Part shown: piece by piece, positions 25,401 to 39,500 of the stretch
How the letters are laid out: every line of letters begins with the position of its first letter
How positions within the stretch are numbered: the first letter of the stretch is position 1
Assembly (NCBI RefSeq): GCF_964355755.1
Contig: NC_092677.1
Location: 1,991,001 to 2,051,000, forward strand
DNA from: Antedon mediterranea
Taxonomy: Eukaryota; Echinodermata; Crinoidea; Comatulida; Antedonidae
Direction: 5' to 3'
Length of the DNA stretch: 60,000 bases
Notes under the pieces: model-generated
Databases searched by the model: none
What the model was told of the DNA's origin: nothing
The model's input: the letters and a program-made list of their open reading frames with translations, nothing else
Program-made: the position numbers and the translations under genes

Positions 25401-26332
25401 TGATGATTTCTGTTATTTCAAAGGTCTAACAGTAACGGATTTACCCGGTCTGTAAGCGCGTTTTATGTCCTGTGTGTAAATGAATATTTCGTGTTTCCAT
25501 GTGAGCCTAGTACTTCAGTTCGACACAGCGTTTCTAATATTTCGTAAATGCAAGTACTTTAGCATTATACATTAGTTGTCTTCTTACCGTAATATATTTA
25601 AATGGTGATTGGCTTTACGTCTCGGGAGATGTTATCTTACGTTCAATTTAACCTGCGAGATATCATTAGTATACTAAAACAATAAGATGATTGGCTGAGT
25701 GTTTATCTCAATGCGCATGCGTAAAGCCATCTGTGCGTATTGCGTTCCACTTGAACGCGTTGTAAGGAATATAATATACATCTTAAAACAAAGAACTGAC
25801 TCGAGTTACATTAAGATCGGATTAACACAGTAAGACAAGTAATTACTGCATATGTTACGGAATTATCAACTTATGCGTTTGTTAAATCAGTGAGGTTAAA
25901 TAGTTAACGATTTCTCGACTCGCGTAATACACGAAAGTTCAAACGGAACCATCGGTTGTCTAAACCCCAAATAAAGGCCAATAATATTTATCTCAATTTA
26001 ACAAAATGTGATTTTATATTTTCGAATTCACTATTACTGTATTATTATCATTATGTTAAGTCATGGAGGTATATATATCCATGGTAGGCCTAACATACAT
26101 ATTGGGTATCTGTTTTTCTTTTTTTAATAATTCTCCGATTCGGCTGCACTGTCTCTCTCTAGTTACAATTTAAAGATACCGAATTAAAGCTTAACATTTA
26201 CTTGTGGAAGTTTCTCTGGAATCTGTGCAAAAAATACAATTGTTATCAATATAAAATAATAGGCCTAACAAAATAAGTATAATAGACGATACATTACAGA
26301 GTATACTTTTATTAAACCATCTATCAAATCTA

Positions 26333-26632
26333 GATACAATATTCAAACATGATTATTCAGGGTGTTAGTTTGTACCACAATGGATACAATATTCGAACAT
26401 GATTATTCAAGGTGTTAGTTTGTACCACAATGGATACAATATTCAAACATGATTATTCAGGGTGTTAGTTTGTACCACAATGGATACAATATTCGAACAT
26501 GATTATTCAGGGTGTTAGTTTGTACCACAATGGATACAATATTCGAACATGATTATTCAGGGTGTTAGTTTGTACCACAATGGATACAATATTCAAACAT
26601 GATTATTCAGGGTGTTAGTTTGTACCACAATG
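26333..26632 (+). repeat. six 50-bp tandem repeats
   Basis: Exactly six 50-bp units beginning GATACAATATTCGAACATGA and ending TTTGTACCACAATG. They differ only at a C/G- or A/G-type position or two per unit, so they are recent. Confidence 0.95.
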
Positions 26633-27407
26633 CCAAGTACATTATTTTCATTTCCATCATTCAACAAGTACCATTTTACTGATATTGTTTAAATTAAGCC
26701 TCTGTTTTTATTTTTTTTATTTTACTAATTGCAACTACACATATGGATAGGCCTAGCCGCCTATTATAAGAGAACAATATTTCAGAAGTCAACTGATACA
26801 GTATCCATTAATGACGGCTGTGTCTTCAGAAAAAGACGGATACAAGAACAGTGGTTTGTAGTAACAAAGTAAAATTCTTAATTAAAATGTTAAATAGAGT
26901 TTCTAAAAACTGTAAGGCACGCTTTTGTACTGTTGTTCGTTACACCAGCGTGTCATCCGGGTTATTTCATTTACTGTCAAAAAGTGAACTTTTTTGCACA
27001 AAATCATGTTCTCTTATATTTCATACTAGGCCTAATACTAATATAATAATAATATAAAGAAAACTAAATCTATAAAATCGGACAAAGTACAAAACAGACA
27101 TTATACATGGTGCAATGACAATAAACCTTATACATATTCTATTTAAAATTAAGCTTATATTAAGCGTTTTAATGAAATGAATTGCTACCGTATACTACAG
27201 GACTTATTGAAAGAATAACAACAATAATAGCCTACATACACATTTTCAGAAGAAACATTTTGGCAGTGCAAAACATTCGCAGTACATGGTATGAAATCTA
27301 AGATATTCTATTATCAATTTTAATCATACATTTTTAGCATACCATCACATTGTACGTAGAAGAGCCTTTTCATAAAAAAAACTTTATTGTGCCGAAATCC
27401 ATTTTAC

Positions 27408-27506
27408 CTTATTGAGTGTGCCAGAAGTGTCAAAGAGGTCAGAGGTCACTGTCGGCACAAGGCGGCGTGCCACATCAACAAAGCATAGACTTACAAATAG
27501 AAACAT
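27408..27506 (-). CDS. candidate exon of an unknown minus-strand gene
   Basis: ATG at 27506 opens 33 codons beginning MFLFVSLCFVDVARRLVP and ending at an AAG|GTAAAA donor (phase 0). The codon composition is GC-richer than the neighbourhood, and the first ten residues are hydrophobic like a signal peptide. It could equally be an internal exon entered at the TTTGTAAG acceptor inside it. I do not recognise the peptide and found no partner exon. Confidence 0.22.
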
Positions 27507-27509
27507 TAA

Positions 27510-28900
27510 TCAATATAAATAATAATTAATATTAATTAGGAGGCACAATGTAAATCAGGCACTTTCAAGTTTTTAACAGTGGACCTAGTCCGACTTCTTC
27601 AAATTTACCGCAAATGAGACAACTCGCACTGTATGCATGGAGTAAAGAATAATAATTATTCTTTAGCCTACTCCATGCTGTATGATAAGGGAGGTATAAA
27701 AATAAGCCTAACCCTAACCTTTATTTTTATACCTCCCCGGTATGATAATGTCAAACGTTACCAGAAGGTTTACAAAGGCATCACTTTGTTTTTCATTATC
27801 TAACATAATGTGTCTTAATTCAAGAGTGTCGTGCTCTTTGTCTCATCCTATCCTATCCCATTACATACCGTCTGCCCAGCTATTTTACTAATCTTGGTTT
27901 TGTTCTTAGATTCTAATCATGTAAAGTACGATATAGAGTGATTGGCAATCTGTCAGCTTATTTTGTTTATTAATTATATCGATGCCAATCAGGGATGACA
28001 TTTTTGTACTTTTACAATAATTATATAAATCAAATTATTTTATTACAAAAATAAAAAACGTTTGTAAAATACAGTATTAAAATTAGTACTTTACATACAG
28101 GCAGTTACAAAATGTGCACCTTATAAAAGCACACAAGATTAGTAGCAACATGTTACCAATCTTCCACAAACTTAGTAAATAAAATACTGTTTTAGTTTGA
28201 AGAAAATATATATACTGTATATACTATCCACATAAACAGTTTTACATTCTACTCTCAGTTGGTAATTTACAAGCGTCTTTTTCATTTATTTCTATTTGGC
28301 TCTACATCTTGCATAAAACTTTCGTTTACATGATCTGTTTTAAATTCACCACTAGTTATATATGTATATCTAAAATAGAATAGAATTTCTTCTATGCCGG
28401 TAAATTAGGCATAAATTAAAAATATTATTATAAATTATAAATCTTAAATCTATAAATATTTTATTAGAATCTACACAATCTATAAAAGAGTTTTGATAAA
28501 ACATTACTTTATTTGGTGAGGAGTAGCTTTATCTAATTTAATGATAGTATTCGATGAGACATTAAATTAAGTTGCATTTCTGTGTACAAATTGCATTCTT
28601 GTAAAAACACTATTACAAAACAAACGTTTCTGCATAGACAGAGTTGTGTAAACATTATTGTTAATATACCTACTGCATATGTTTTACAATTTCTTCAGAA
28701 TAAGGATATATGTCAGAGAGTTAGTCAGTTATGTTATCTTTTTAAAAATCTGAACAATACCTCTCAATAAAATGAAAAACTAGTTATTCCCAATTACATT
28801 AATTATGTGTAGAAATCTTAATCGTTAGAAAAAAACACAGCATCTAAAAAAGTAAACATTTAAAGTACTGTAATATAGTTAGAGATGTAAGCACTAACTC
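27510..28900. other. non-coding AT-rich stretch
   Basis: Nothing domain-bearing is visible. A short inverted repeat near 27690-27738 pairs GGGAGGTATAAAAATAA with TTATTTTTATACCTCCC, separated by a small loop, and could form a hairpin. The 62-residue plus-strand frame at 28582-28770 is unsupported. Confidence 0.45.
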
Positions 28901-28998
28901 GACCCTAACTACAGTGTCTATTGACCCTAACTACAGTGTCTATTGACCCTAACTACAGTGTCTATTGACCCTAACTACAGTGTCTATTGACCCTAATT
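28901..28998 (+). repeat. 22-bp tandem repeat
   Basis: Four full units of GACCCTAACTACAGTGTCTA plus TT, and the start of a fifth. Units are near identical. Confidence 0.95.
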
Positions 28999-29077
28999 CA
29001 TAACAAATGAACATATTTTTTCAACAAAAACAAAACTTTCATTATTTGTAACAGTTACATATAGAACAATTAGATAT

Positions 29078-29815
29078 TATAAAAATAATGAATGTTTACG
29101 AGTGGAATGGTACAAATAATGAATGTTTATGAGTAGAATGGTACAAAATAATGAATGTTTATGAGTTGAATGGTAGAAATAATGAATGTTTATGAGTGGA
29201 AAGGTACAAATAATGAATGTTTATGAGTGTAATGGTACAAATAATGAATGTTTATGAGTGGAATGGTAGAAATAATGAATGTTTATGAGTGGAAAGGTAC
29301 AAATAATGAATGTTTATGAGTGGAATGGTACAAATAATAAATGTTTATGAGTGGAATGGTAAAAATAATGAATGTTTATGAGTGTAATGGTACAAATAAT
29401 AAATGTTTATGAGTGGAATGGTAAAAATAATGAATGTTTATGAGTGTAATGGTACAAATAATAAATGTTTATGAGTGGAATGGTACAAATAATGAATGTT
29501 TATGAGTGTAATGGTACAAATAATGAATGTTTATGAGTGGAATGGTACAAATAATAAATGTTTATGAGTGTGATGGTACAAATAATGAATGTTTATGAGT
29601 GTAATGGTAAAAATAATGAATGTTTATGAGTGTAATGGTACAAATAATGAATGTTAATGAGTGTGATGGTACAAATAATGAATGTTTATGAGTGGAATGG
29701 TACAAATAATGAATGTTTATGAGTGGAATGGTACAAATAATGAATGTTTATGAGTGGAATAGTACAAAAAATGAATGTTTATGAGTAGAATGGTATAAAT
29801 ATGAATGTTTATGAA
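29078..29815 (+). repeat. 31-bp minisatellite, about 24 units
   Basis: Units of about 31 bp share AATGAATGTTTATGAGTG followed by a variable GGAATGGTAC-type half. Variants (GTAATGG, GGAAAGG, AATAAATG) recur at intervals of two or three units, which suggests higher-order duplication. A related fragment recurs at about 29858-29872. Confidence 0.95.
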
Positions 29816-30584
29816 TGAATTTACATATTGTTATATATTGATAGAAACATTGGTTACAAAATGAATGTTTCTGCATAGATAGTGTACAAAATAGATCATC
29901 GTAAGATTATTTACTTGGCTAGAACATACATATTCCTTGTCATATTAAAATGAAACTAAATGTCATTGTCATACAATCAAAATCAGCAAGATATAAGGTA
30001 TTAAATGCTTCATCTTTCATTAGTTCAGAAGTTTAGTGTAGACATATGCAATAATAATTAAAAACGATTAAAAAACATTTGTACACATAAAAATAGATAA
30101 ATGAGAAATTAATGAATGAAAAAAGAAGTTACATGTCATACTTTAAAATTGTTTGAAGGTTTGCAAGATCAATTAACAATAGAGTGGCGATAATAAAGTG
30201 ATGACCAGGACTTCAAACTCAGTAACATCATGGATATGTTTTATGTTTGTGTGAGGAATTGGGTCATGAGGATTCAATTGATTCAACTTCACCGAATCCT
30301 AGGTACAATGATTACCTAGAAATTTGGGAAAATCAATTGCTGTTCAGTATATCCCAAAAAAATTTTTCCATTATTAAGTTCTAGTCTTGGTTACGTCAAG
30401 TAAATAATTAACTAAAAGAAAACACCACCAGAGTAACAACAGCAGATTATGAGCGGTAAATTAGAATTATAAAATTAGTTTTGAAAAATGATTAATCTTG
30501 TTTTCAATTTATATATCAGCACTACTTATAAAGTCATTTCTTATATTAAACCTCCTATTGGAAGTTTAAATTACAGCTTTGACT

Positions 30585-33500
30585 TTACAAGAACTGTTTC
30601 AAAGAGTATTTGATGGAGCCAATGTTACCTTCTTCTTTCGTGGTGTATATTTGCAAATAAAAATAATTAGATTCACATTTGTATAGCAAAATATGTGAAT
30701 CACTTTCACTAGAATAATTCATCCTAATTGGTATATTATTACCTATTTTACTATTATACATAAACTTCAGAATTCCATCATTCTCATTTTCTTGGATTAG
30801 GTGCCATAACCCTTTATTTTGGAATGTGGAATTCTCAACAAATGTTACCACTGTGTTTTCAGAGGCAACATTACCATTAGAAATATTAGATCCGTTTTGA
30901 GGCGAGTAGTGAGCATAGTGATAACCAGGTGGCTGTTGGTGTATGTCATTTGATGTCGAGTCTTGACTGACAATAGATGGAATACGAACTGGTTTCCCTT
31001 CAGAAACAGCAAAACTTGCTTCAGGTTTCCTACTGTCCAACATCTGCAAGGATGAACAAATTTGCATTTAGTTGTGCAATATTTAAAAATAGATCTTTTA
31101 TCGATGATGGATTTTTTGGGTTTATAAAACAGACTGGGATCATAATATGCTTACAAAAGTGACAGTTTTTACATTTAGGTATACTGTAAATTATTTGAGA
31201 AATAAAAGTTTCATAAGTTGTTACACTCGATTGCTGTAGACAACAAAAAAATGTTTCTTACGCTTGTAACTGGAACGAAACCGTTACAAAAGTCAATGCT
31301 ATTCCCTTCGTACACCCTTTTTTTTGTTTCTAAATCTGAAACAATGAGGTTGACTTTTGCCACATCTTCTTCTGTGATCTATGAAATTCAATATTACAAA
31401 TTTTTAAAATCTAATAAATCATTAATTCAAACATTATTTTTTTTCTTAATCTGTTTTGGAATTTCTCACCTGTATCCCTACTGCCCGGTGATTAATATTG
31501 TCTATAGAAAGTATGTGACTATTCCACTTTATTTCATTATCTGTCCACATTATGAACACTTTCCATTGTTGACCTACAGGAGCTATTTAAATAAAATTAT
31601 AATTTAATTCATACAAAAGAATACAAATACTTTATTCATCAGTTGCTGCTTTCAGATTTTGTACTTACTTTCTTAGCCCCCAAAAACAACATTTAGTGAT
31701 TATATATCAGCACTTCACTTCAATAGAAAATAACTCTATTTAACAAACATTATATCTTATTATTTCTTACCTATTAATGGATCATCAACATCATTTCCAT
31801 GACCTATATTAAAAATTAAATTCTGTTTTACTGGTTTATCAAATGTTGCAATAATGACTACTGATTGTCTTTTGTGAGTTCCTCCCACTTTTATTCCTTC
31901 AAAATAGTTAATTATTCTGATTGTTTTACTATACCTAATATTTTTGTAAGACATTTTTCTTTTAAAAGATAGGCTTATAAAATACATTTTGAACTAAACA
32001 ATAGGATATCTATGATTACATTTTTCCATTCTCAATTCATTTTCACAATTAAAATAATTAAAACCTAAACTTACAATTTATCACAAAAGCAGTACATAAA
32101 AATTAATAAGTTGAAGGCATAGGAGAAATTCCAAAATGCCCTGATATATACTGAAAATACATTTCACATGAAATATTAAATAGAATATTCAAATTGAGTG
32201 TGATGTAAGGTCTATTATAACTAAAACATTTAAAATTACTTACAAGCTTTCATTCTAATCAAACCGCCAACAAAAATTGTTCCAGTTGAAAGTTTTCCAC
32301 CACTACGCTGATCTAAAAGTTTTAGAAAAACAAAATTGTTTAGAAAAACTTTTTATGTTCCTTTTAAAATGCAATCTTTTGATAAAAATATTATTTTTAT
32401 TTATTTATTTATTTATTTCGGTATATAAAACATTACAAAAAGCAGAACAAGTCTGAAATTATTGTAGCACATTATATAAAAAATTTACATTACAGATAAA
32501 AAATACAAAACAATTTACAATATGCATAAGAAAAATAAATATGCTGTACATTAATCATTAAAATTTATCTAGTATTTTAAAAATATTTATCAAGGTTTTA
32601 ATTTATTTTAAGCAATATACTGTATACAATAGTATTAATTTAAATGAATTTATTTATTTTCTTATAAAAATCCTATATAAAAAAATTATTTCGAGTTAAG
32701 CAGATTAACAATATACGGTACAGCAGACCGTTTATATCTGTCGGTTTTGCATTTAGGCACTTCCAGATTTCCACCATTGGATCTAAGGTTTAATTTTCGC
32801 TTGCGGCAAGGAGGGAGCATATCCCTGTGCAAAGTCGATTTTATGAGACCCTGACCAAAGGAAAGGACCAGACTTTCCCTCCTTGCCGCAAGCGAAAGGA
32901 GTTGCGTCTCCTCTAAAGCTAAATCGTACGATATATAATTTTTTCCCAGGATAGTTCTTAGAGCTCTTTTTTGAACAGCTTCAATTTTATGTGCTAATTT
33001 TTTAGTAATTGCACCATGCCACACAGGGCATGCATACTCAAGAATAGGTCTAATATAGCAACAGAACACCTTGATCAGGTCATTCACAGACGCGCGAGAC
33101 CTCCTCATCACAAATAAAGCAAACATCTTTCGAGATGCCTTAGAGACTATGTCTGTGACATGCATGTCCCATTTCATATTATCTTGAATAGTAACCCCTA
33201 ACAATTTGAGGTTGCCAACACATTCAAGGATAGTATTGTTGAGGGTGAATGGCTGGAACTCACTAGCATTACGCAAAAAATTAATTGTCATAACATGGCA
33301 TTTAGACGGTTTAGGCAACATATTGTTAGCTTTACACCAGTCATCCAAATCATCAAGGAGACCTGTAAATGGGAATTATTGTTTTTTTTCACGACTTCAC
33401 CTAGAGTGAGATCATCCACATACTTCCATCTTCTGCAGCTTCCTAGACTGGCATCATTAATTAGGACCAGAAATAAAACTGGGCCCAATTTAGTGCCCTG

Positions 33501-36500
33501 GAGCACGCCGCAGGTGATCTTTCTTGTACCCGAGATGGTCTTACCCACTCTGGTATTGATGCCTCTATTAGTAAGGAAGCTGCAGATGATGGGTATTATG
33601 GATGATCTCACTCCGATATCTATTAATTTGTTAATAATTATAGTATGATCAACCCGATCAAAGGCTTTAGCAAAATCAACCGCGCATAAATTAACATAGC
33701 AATGTTTACCATCAGTATCCTTCAATACAGAATCAATTAAACTAATTAAGTAATGGGTGGTGGATGCACCCTTGCGGCTCCCGAATTGTCGACTATCAAG
33801 CTTAACGCTAATGTCCTCTATGATCCAATTAACTAAAAAAGTCTCAAAAGTTCTTGCTAATAAGGGTGTAAGTGAAATAGGACGCAGATCGTTACAGGTA
33901 TTAGCTCCTTTGATTTTAGGGACAGGTACTACTGTCGCATGCTTCCACCTATCAGGGAAAGTACCTGCTTTTAGGGCGCAGTTAAACACATTGGTTATAG
34001 GGGGCGCTAGTTCAAAAGCACATTCTCTTAAAAGTTTAGCAGGCAGGTCTTCTGGATGTCCTGCCTTTTTGGGTTTTATTGATTGTAGCAATCTCTGGAC
34101 CTGTCCAGGATAGATTTCAGGAGGCGGCTGCGAGGATGGAAGATATGCAGGCAAGTTGTTTTGGTCCAGAGCAGGTAATTGGCAACAGACATCCGCAAAG
34201 TGCTGATTAATTGATTCAGCGGTTTCCTTTTCGTTAAGACCTGGAATGCTAAATGACTGCTTCTGATTAAGATTACAAAGTTTTCCAACATTCTTGTGCC
34301 ATTTGGAGGAGTCCGAATTGTGAAGGCCAGAAATCGCGTCTTGGTAGTAAGATTTTTTCGCGTCCATAATCGCTTTTTGTACACCATTTCGAAGTTTTTT
34401 CCACTTGCTAGATTTTCCAAATTTAACATATGCTTTTTGTCGTTGCTTTATGAGTTGTTTCACTCTTTTCGTAAGCCATGGGTGATCAGTACTCCTCATT
34501 TTCAGCAACTCAGTCGGGAAATTACTATAATAGGCATTTTGTAGAGTAGTAGCTAGCATCGCAGTTTTATCATTTGTATCCATAAGGTCGTAGACATTAT
34601 TCCATTCATAATCAACTAACCACTGGCCAAATTGCCTCATGGACGAGTCCTTCATAGGTCTAATCTTTACCGCGAAATGATCATTTTTAGGTAAACAAGT
34701 TATAGGCTTCATTAACACCGAGACGTGATCACTGCTCCCAATGGGTGCTTTCCGTACTATATCATCATATAATTCAGGGTAATTCATAAAAATTTTGTCA
34801 AGTGTAGAATCTTTCCGTGTATGAAAATTAACTACTTGAGTTAGGCCAAGATTGTCACAAAGCTCATTAGTATTAAGGTCGTTGAAGTCACCTAGAATTA
34901 TAATTGGAACTTCATGGTTGGCACTGCGTATCCTGTCGACTGTTTCAATCACATGTGATACAAGTTGTTCAGCTCCAGCCGCTGCGGGTGGATAATATAT
35001 CGCACCAACATATAAGTGTTTCAAGCGCCTGATGTTATTGGGTATTGTAATACAACACCAAAGACACTCAAAATTACACTGATCATGGTGTTCAGTGTGA
35101 TTCATAATTAGCCTGTCAACTGAGTACACAGATACTCCACCACCTTTCCTTCCAACACGCATCTTATTGAAATGTTGATATCCAGGAATAGTTGCTAAAT
35201 TTTCAGTTTCGGCATTTAACCACGTCTCAGTTACAACTGCCAAGTCAATTTTGTATTTGCTAAGGGTAGCCTCAAATTCATCCACTTTGTTTCTAATTGA
35301 CCTTACATTGGTTAACAAAATCTTGGGGCACGAAAAAACGTTTATGTTCATGTACTTAGTATTCTCAATAGTTATAAGATTGCTCATTACTCGGCCTCTC
35401 GTTTTACTAGCTTTACTAGAGTAAGGTGTGTTAATAATCACCGATATTTTTCTTCTTAATTTCCTACCTCCTCGCTTGCGAGGTCTCCGTTTACAAAATG
35501 GCCGACTTGGTCTTGGCCCTTCACTGTTTAATTCGCTATTGAATGCGATGACGTCGGGAGGAGGTATGCCTCGGTTCGCGAATCGAAGTGCGACGAGATC
35601 CTGGGCTGAATATCGAAGATAGCACATCGTGGCTCAGGACAGAACTTTCACTATAGTGCTCAAAAAAGAACCAAAAACTATTCAAACGTAAGTCATACGG
35701 GTTGCACAACAAGAACAATACAAAATCACATAAACAATCAATCAAAAACGAGACAAAATCAGCAAAACTGCCAACACACGTGGAGCAAAAAAAAATGAAT
35801 GGAGTCGCAGATGAACAGCGCCACCAAAATACAATCCTTTATAGGAAGATAAGGCTAAACATATTTTAATTTTAAAATGAATTAGTAAAACATAGTACTG
35901 AACATATTTATAAATTATCATTATATGAAAAAAATATGATTGTAAGCATGATACTCCTATACAAATCTATTAACTAGACCTACCCCACCATCTGGTTTGC
36001 CTAGGCCTATATATAAACATCATGATAGAAATTTCAATCTATTCTCCTCTCTCGGGCGAGTTATTTCTATCTGCCTTATTAGCCTAGCTATAAAGTCCGA
36101 TTAAATTTCAGATTTCTTCATAAAATAACTCAAGCATCAATAAGTTATTTGTGCTTCATAAGGCGATTGCGTAGTTTCCCATATTTCTAAATAAAATGTA
36201 TTACTTATTTTTGCTGTCTGAGAAGGCCACTAACAAACCATCATGCCCAAAAAAAATCATGAAATAAATCATGGAAAGCATAATGTTGGAAAACGAAGAG
36301 AAGGTATTGTGTATATATGGCCTATGTTCTTAAAAACTCATTTATGTGGCACTTACCAAATTGTAATTCATCTATTTCACCAGCATCCAAATGGCTAAAT
36401 ACATCTTCTAGTTTTTGCTGTTGGTCTTCAAAGAAATGAAAAAGATCTTTGGTGTTTTGTGCATCCACATATCCAAGTAAAGTGAATTCATATTTGTTGC

Positions 36501-39500
36501 TAGGTAATGCCACACAGCTTAACATTCCACTGGTAAGAGAAAAGAAAAACAAAACATGTCATGGTAAAAACTAATACCAATTCATTCTACAGGGCCACTA
36601 GCTTTTTTTTTAAATTCAGGCAATACCTGTAATGAAATCCACCCACCCCCCACCCCACCCCCAAAAAGTAAATCCAAACATAATATATTACTGTTAGTGA
36701 AATTGCATATTAATGTATAATTGCAATATAAATTTTTTTTAATCATTTACTTACTTCTTTTCTAGAAAGCATTTACAATCTCTCCAAAAGATTGTTCTTG
36801 TTGCTAGGTGAAAATTTCCAGTATATACAACATACTTGGAATGGCCACTGCAAACAAGGCTGTAAATGTGATGTTTACTAATGACACAATTTATGAACCT
36901 ACAAAGGAAAATCCATGCATTATTTAGAACGCCGTTCCAAAACGCAAACGCAACCAAAAAATGATGGGTCGCAATGTTTCCGATGCTGATCCACTGATCT
37001 AGATGTGAAATGTTCTCAGTTTTTTAGAATCTACAACACTGATTACATTATACATCTACAGTTTTCTCCCAATGTTGACGCGAGTAGTGTACCCTCAAAA
37101 TTGGAAATCGACGACAGGGCAATGGACACTTTTGACGCATATTCGTTGAGGGTCCCTTAAAAATGAATCAGCTTCCGCTGGCTGGGTCACCTCGTGAAAT
37201 ATGGTTGAATAAATAAATACAAGTGGGGAATCCCTTTTTAGGACGTGGATTTACTACTTTACTATTTACTTGCTCGTTTGCAAAAGAGTTTTTAACTTGA
37301 CTGAAAAACTGTGAACTTTGATGTACCAGCGGTGGGAATTTTTACAATGAACATTCAATAGAAACAGGTCCATGCCAAATGATGTTATACTCACAGCGAT
37401 TCAGGGGAACTTTTTATGGTTCGGGAGAACCCCTTGACGTTAGCATTGAACGCAAATGTTATCCTTAATCATGTGTGTTTACCGGCGGAAAAAGTATGCT
37501 ACGATTGTTTTACCAATTGCGAGTGAGCTGTTGTTAGAGTGTCATTTCTGGCCAACTAGAGGTGCCATTTACAATGATTTTTACATGCGAGAGTACTATT
37601 TCCGGCCAAGTAGGGTTGTCATCTAACAAAATTGGCGAGAATTCTCAAACTAGTGTTAATACAGTTAAAATGGATGTGTTAATTTTCTAAACGTGCAAAA
37701 GTAATATTAATGAAGTTGAACAGCAAATACAGTATTATTACCAGACAGGCTAGCTGGTTAAAGATACAATGTGATAAAAAATCACACAAATGCATTCTGC
37801 TGATAACTTTTGACAGGACTGTATTTGAATCATGCTTCAGTCACTATCTTTTGCTGTTCAAAAGTATAGAGAACTAGAGTTCCGAAACTACAAACCTCCG
37901 CCTACTGTAAAATTCCCCTACATAAAATGTCCCCGGAAAATATATATATGTCTTTTAATTTTTTTTTATTAGTTCTAAATGTAAATAGGTTAACTGCACA
38001 CTACAAAGTTGTGGATGAGAGTTTGGTGTAATGGTTATGTATCCAGCCTCTCACAGTTGAGATCGCTGGTTCAAGTCCCGCTGAGGTTTTTTTATTTGTT
38101 TTTTTTTTGTGGACCTTGATCTTTGAACCTGACCCTTCAAAATTTAACCACAATTATATGATGAGTCAAGTTTGGTGAGAATCGGATAAAAACTGTGGTC
38201 TCCAGGCTGTTCACAGACACACACACAAACATACAGGGGTGAAACATAACCTCCTTGGCGGAGGTAATAATATGTAATAAAAAAGTTTAAACTAACCTCT
38301 CAACTGCTGCAAATACTGTTTTACACAATACCCCTGGAAAAGATACATATAACTATATTAAAAATTGCACATGAACAGTGCATTAAAAGAAATTAATTGA
38401 TAACTACCATAAATTTGATTTAAATGGTACACTAGAATATTTTATTTTAAACACAAAAAAACAATTTATTACAGTACCTTCTTTTGTCAATCTCATGTTG
38501 GGCATGTTACGCGAACACATACGCTGTTTGATCCATTCATACTATTTAAGAAAAAGATAAGTTGTAGTAATGTATAGGATAGAAACATTTTATTTTGATA
38601 AATTTCCGAAATAATCAGAATATCATAATCAGAAATAACTGTCAATAAGGTGAAAAATGGATTGATAATAAGGAATTTTTCTTTATATTATTATTCCTTA
38701 CAGTTTGTATTGGAAAATGTGATAGAGGAGCCTAGATCAACCAATAGCAAAGCTCAGATCTCTTACAATGTAGGTTACACTTCTGTGAATTCTAAATAAT
38801 ACTTTGCTTTTGTTATTGATTTAATATGGTTTCTGATTATAAAATCACATGACCCTCCCTTTTGGTAATAATTAACAGCCCATCTGAAGCAGGGTGGCTC
38901 ATTTTTAATCATCTAGAAAGCAACAAAATGTGCTTTCTTTACTTGTGTCATTAACATTTTTGCTTTACCTTATAGCAGAATATAATTAATAGTATTACTG
39001 CCATCACTATTATTGCTATTATACCAATGATGCCAAAGATGAACCATACTGAAGATCCAGTTGGAGATTCCTCTGGAGATTGAGGTATGGTGGTTTTAGA
39101 ACCTAACATGAAAAACAAAATTGGTAAAACTTAATTCAATTAATAATTGAAATATTGGTAAAATGGACCAATGTATTTACAGTAAGCCTCAACATTAGCT
39201 TTAAGTATCCCTGGAAAGAATGTCAGGCTTAATTCAACTTTAGAAATAAGATTATTCGTATGTAGAAATTATTAGAGTTGGAAACATTCTTTGCAATACT
39301 TGACAAACTTAGAAATTACCTGTGAAATGTAAAGGTATACTAGAGCTTTTGCTCAGGTAGCCATTGTCCCCTTTACAAGTTAAGTTTCCTACATCATTTT
39401 CATTGAAATCGTTTATTCGAATATTCGTACCACTAAGAGTAACATTGTATTTGTCTGAATTAAAGACATCTATATTATTGTGCGTCCAAGAGCAAGTAGC

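Noticed and set aside
26333-29815. Possible CRISPR-like arrays
   Set aside because: These are head-to-tail tandem repeats without unique spacers, in a eukaryotic genome.
36322-36957. Receptor cytoplasmic exons as a tyrosine-kinase N-lobe (LLGYVDAQNTKDLFHFFED resembles LLGxxx...GDLxxFL)
   Set aside because: No glycine loop, VAIK lysine, HRD or DFG motif could be found in the chained exons, so the resemblance is too weak to name a kinase.
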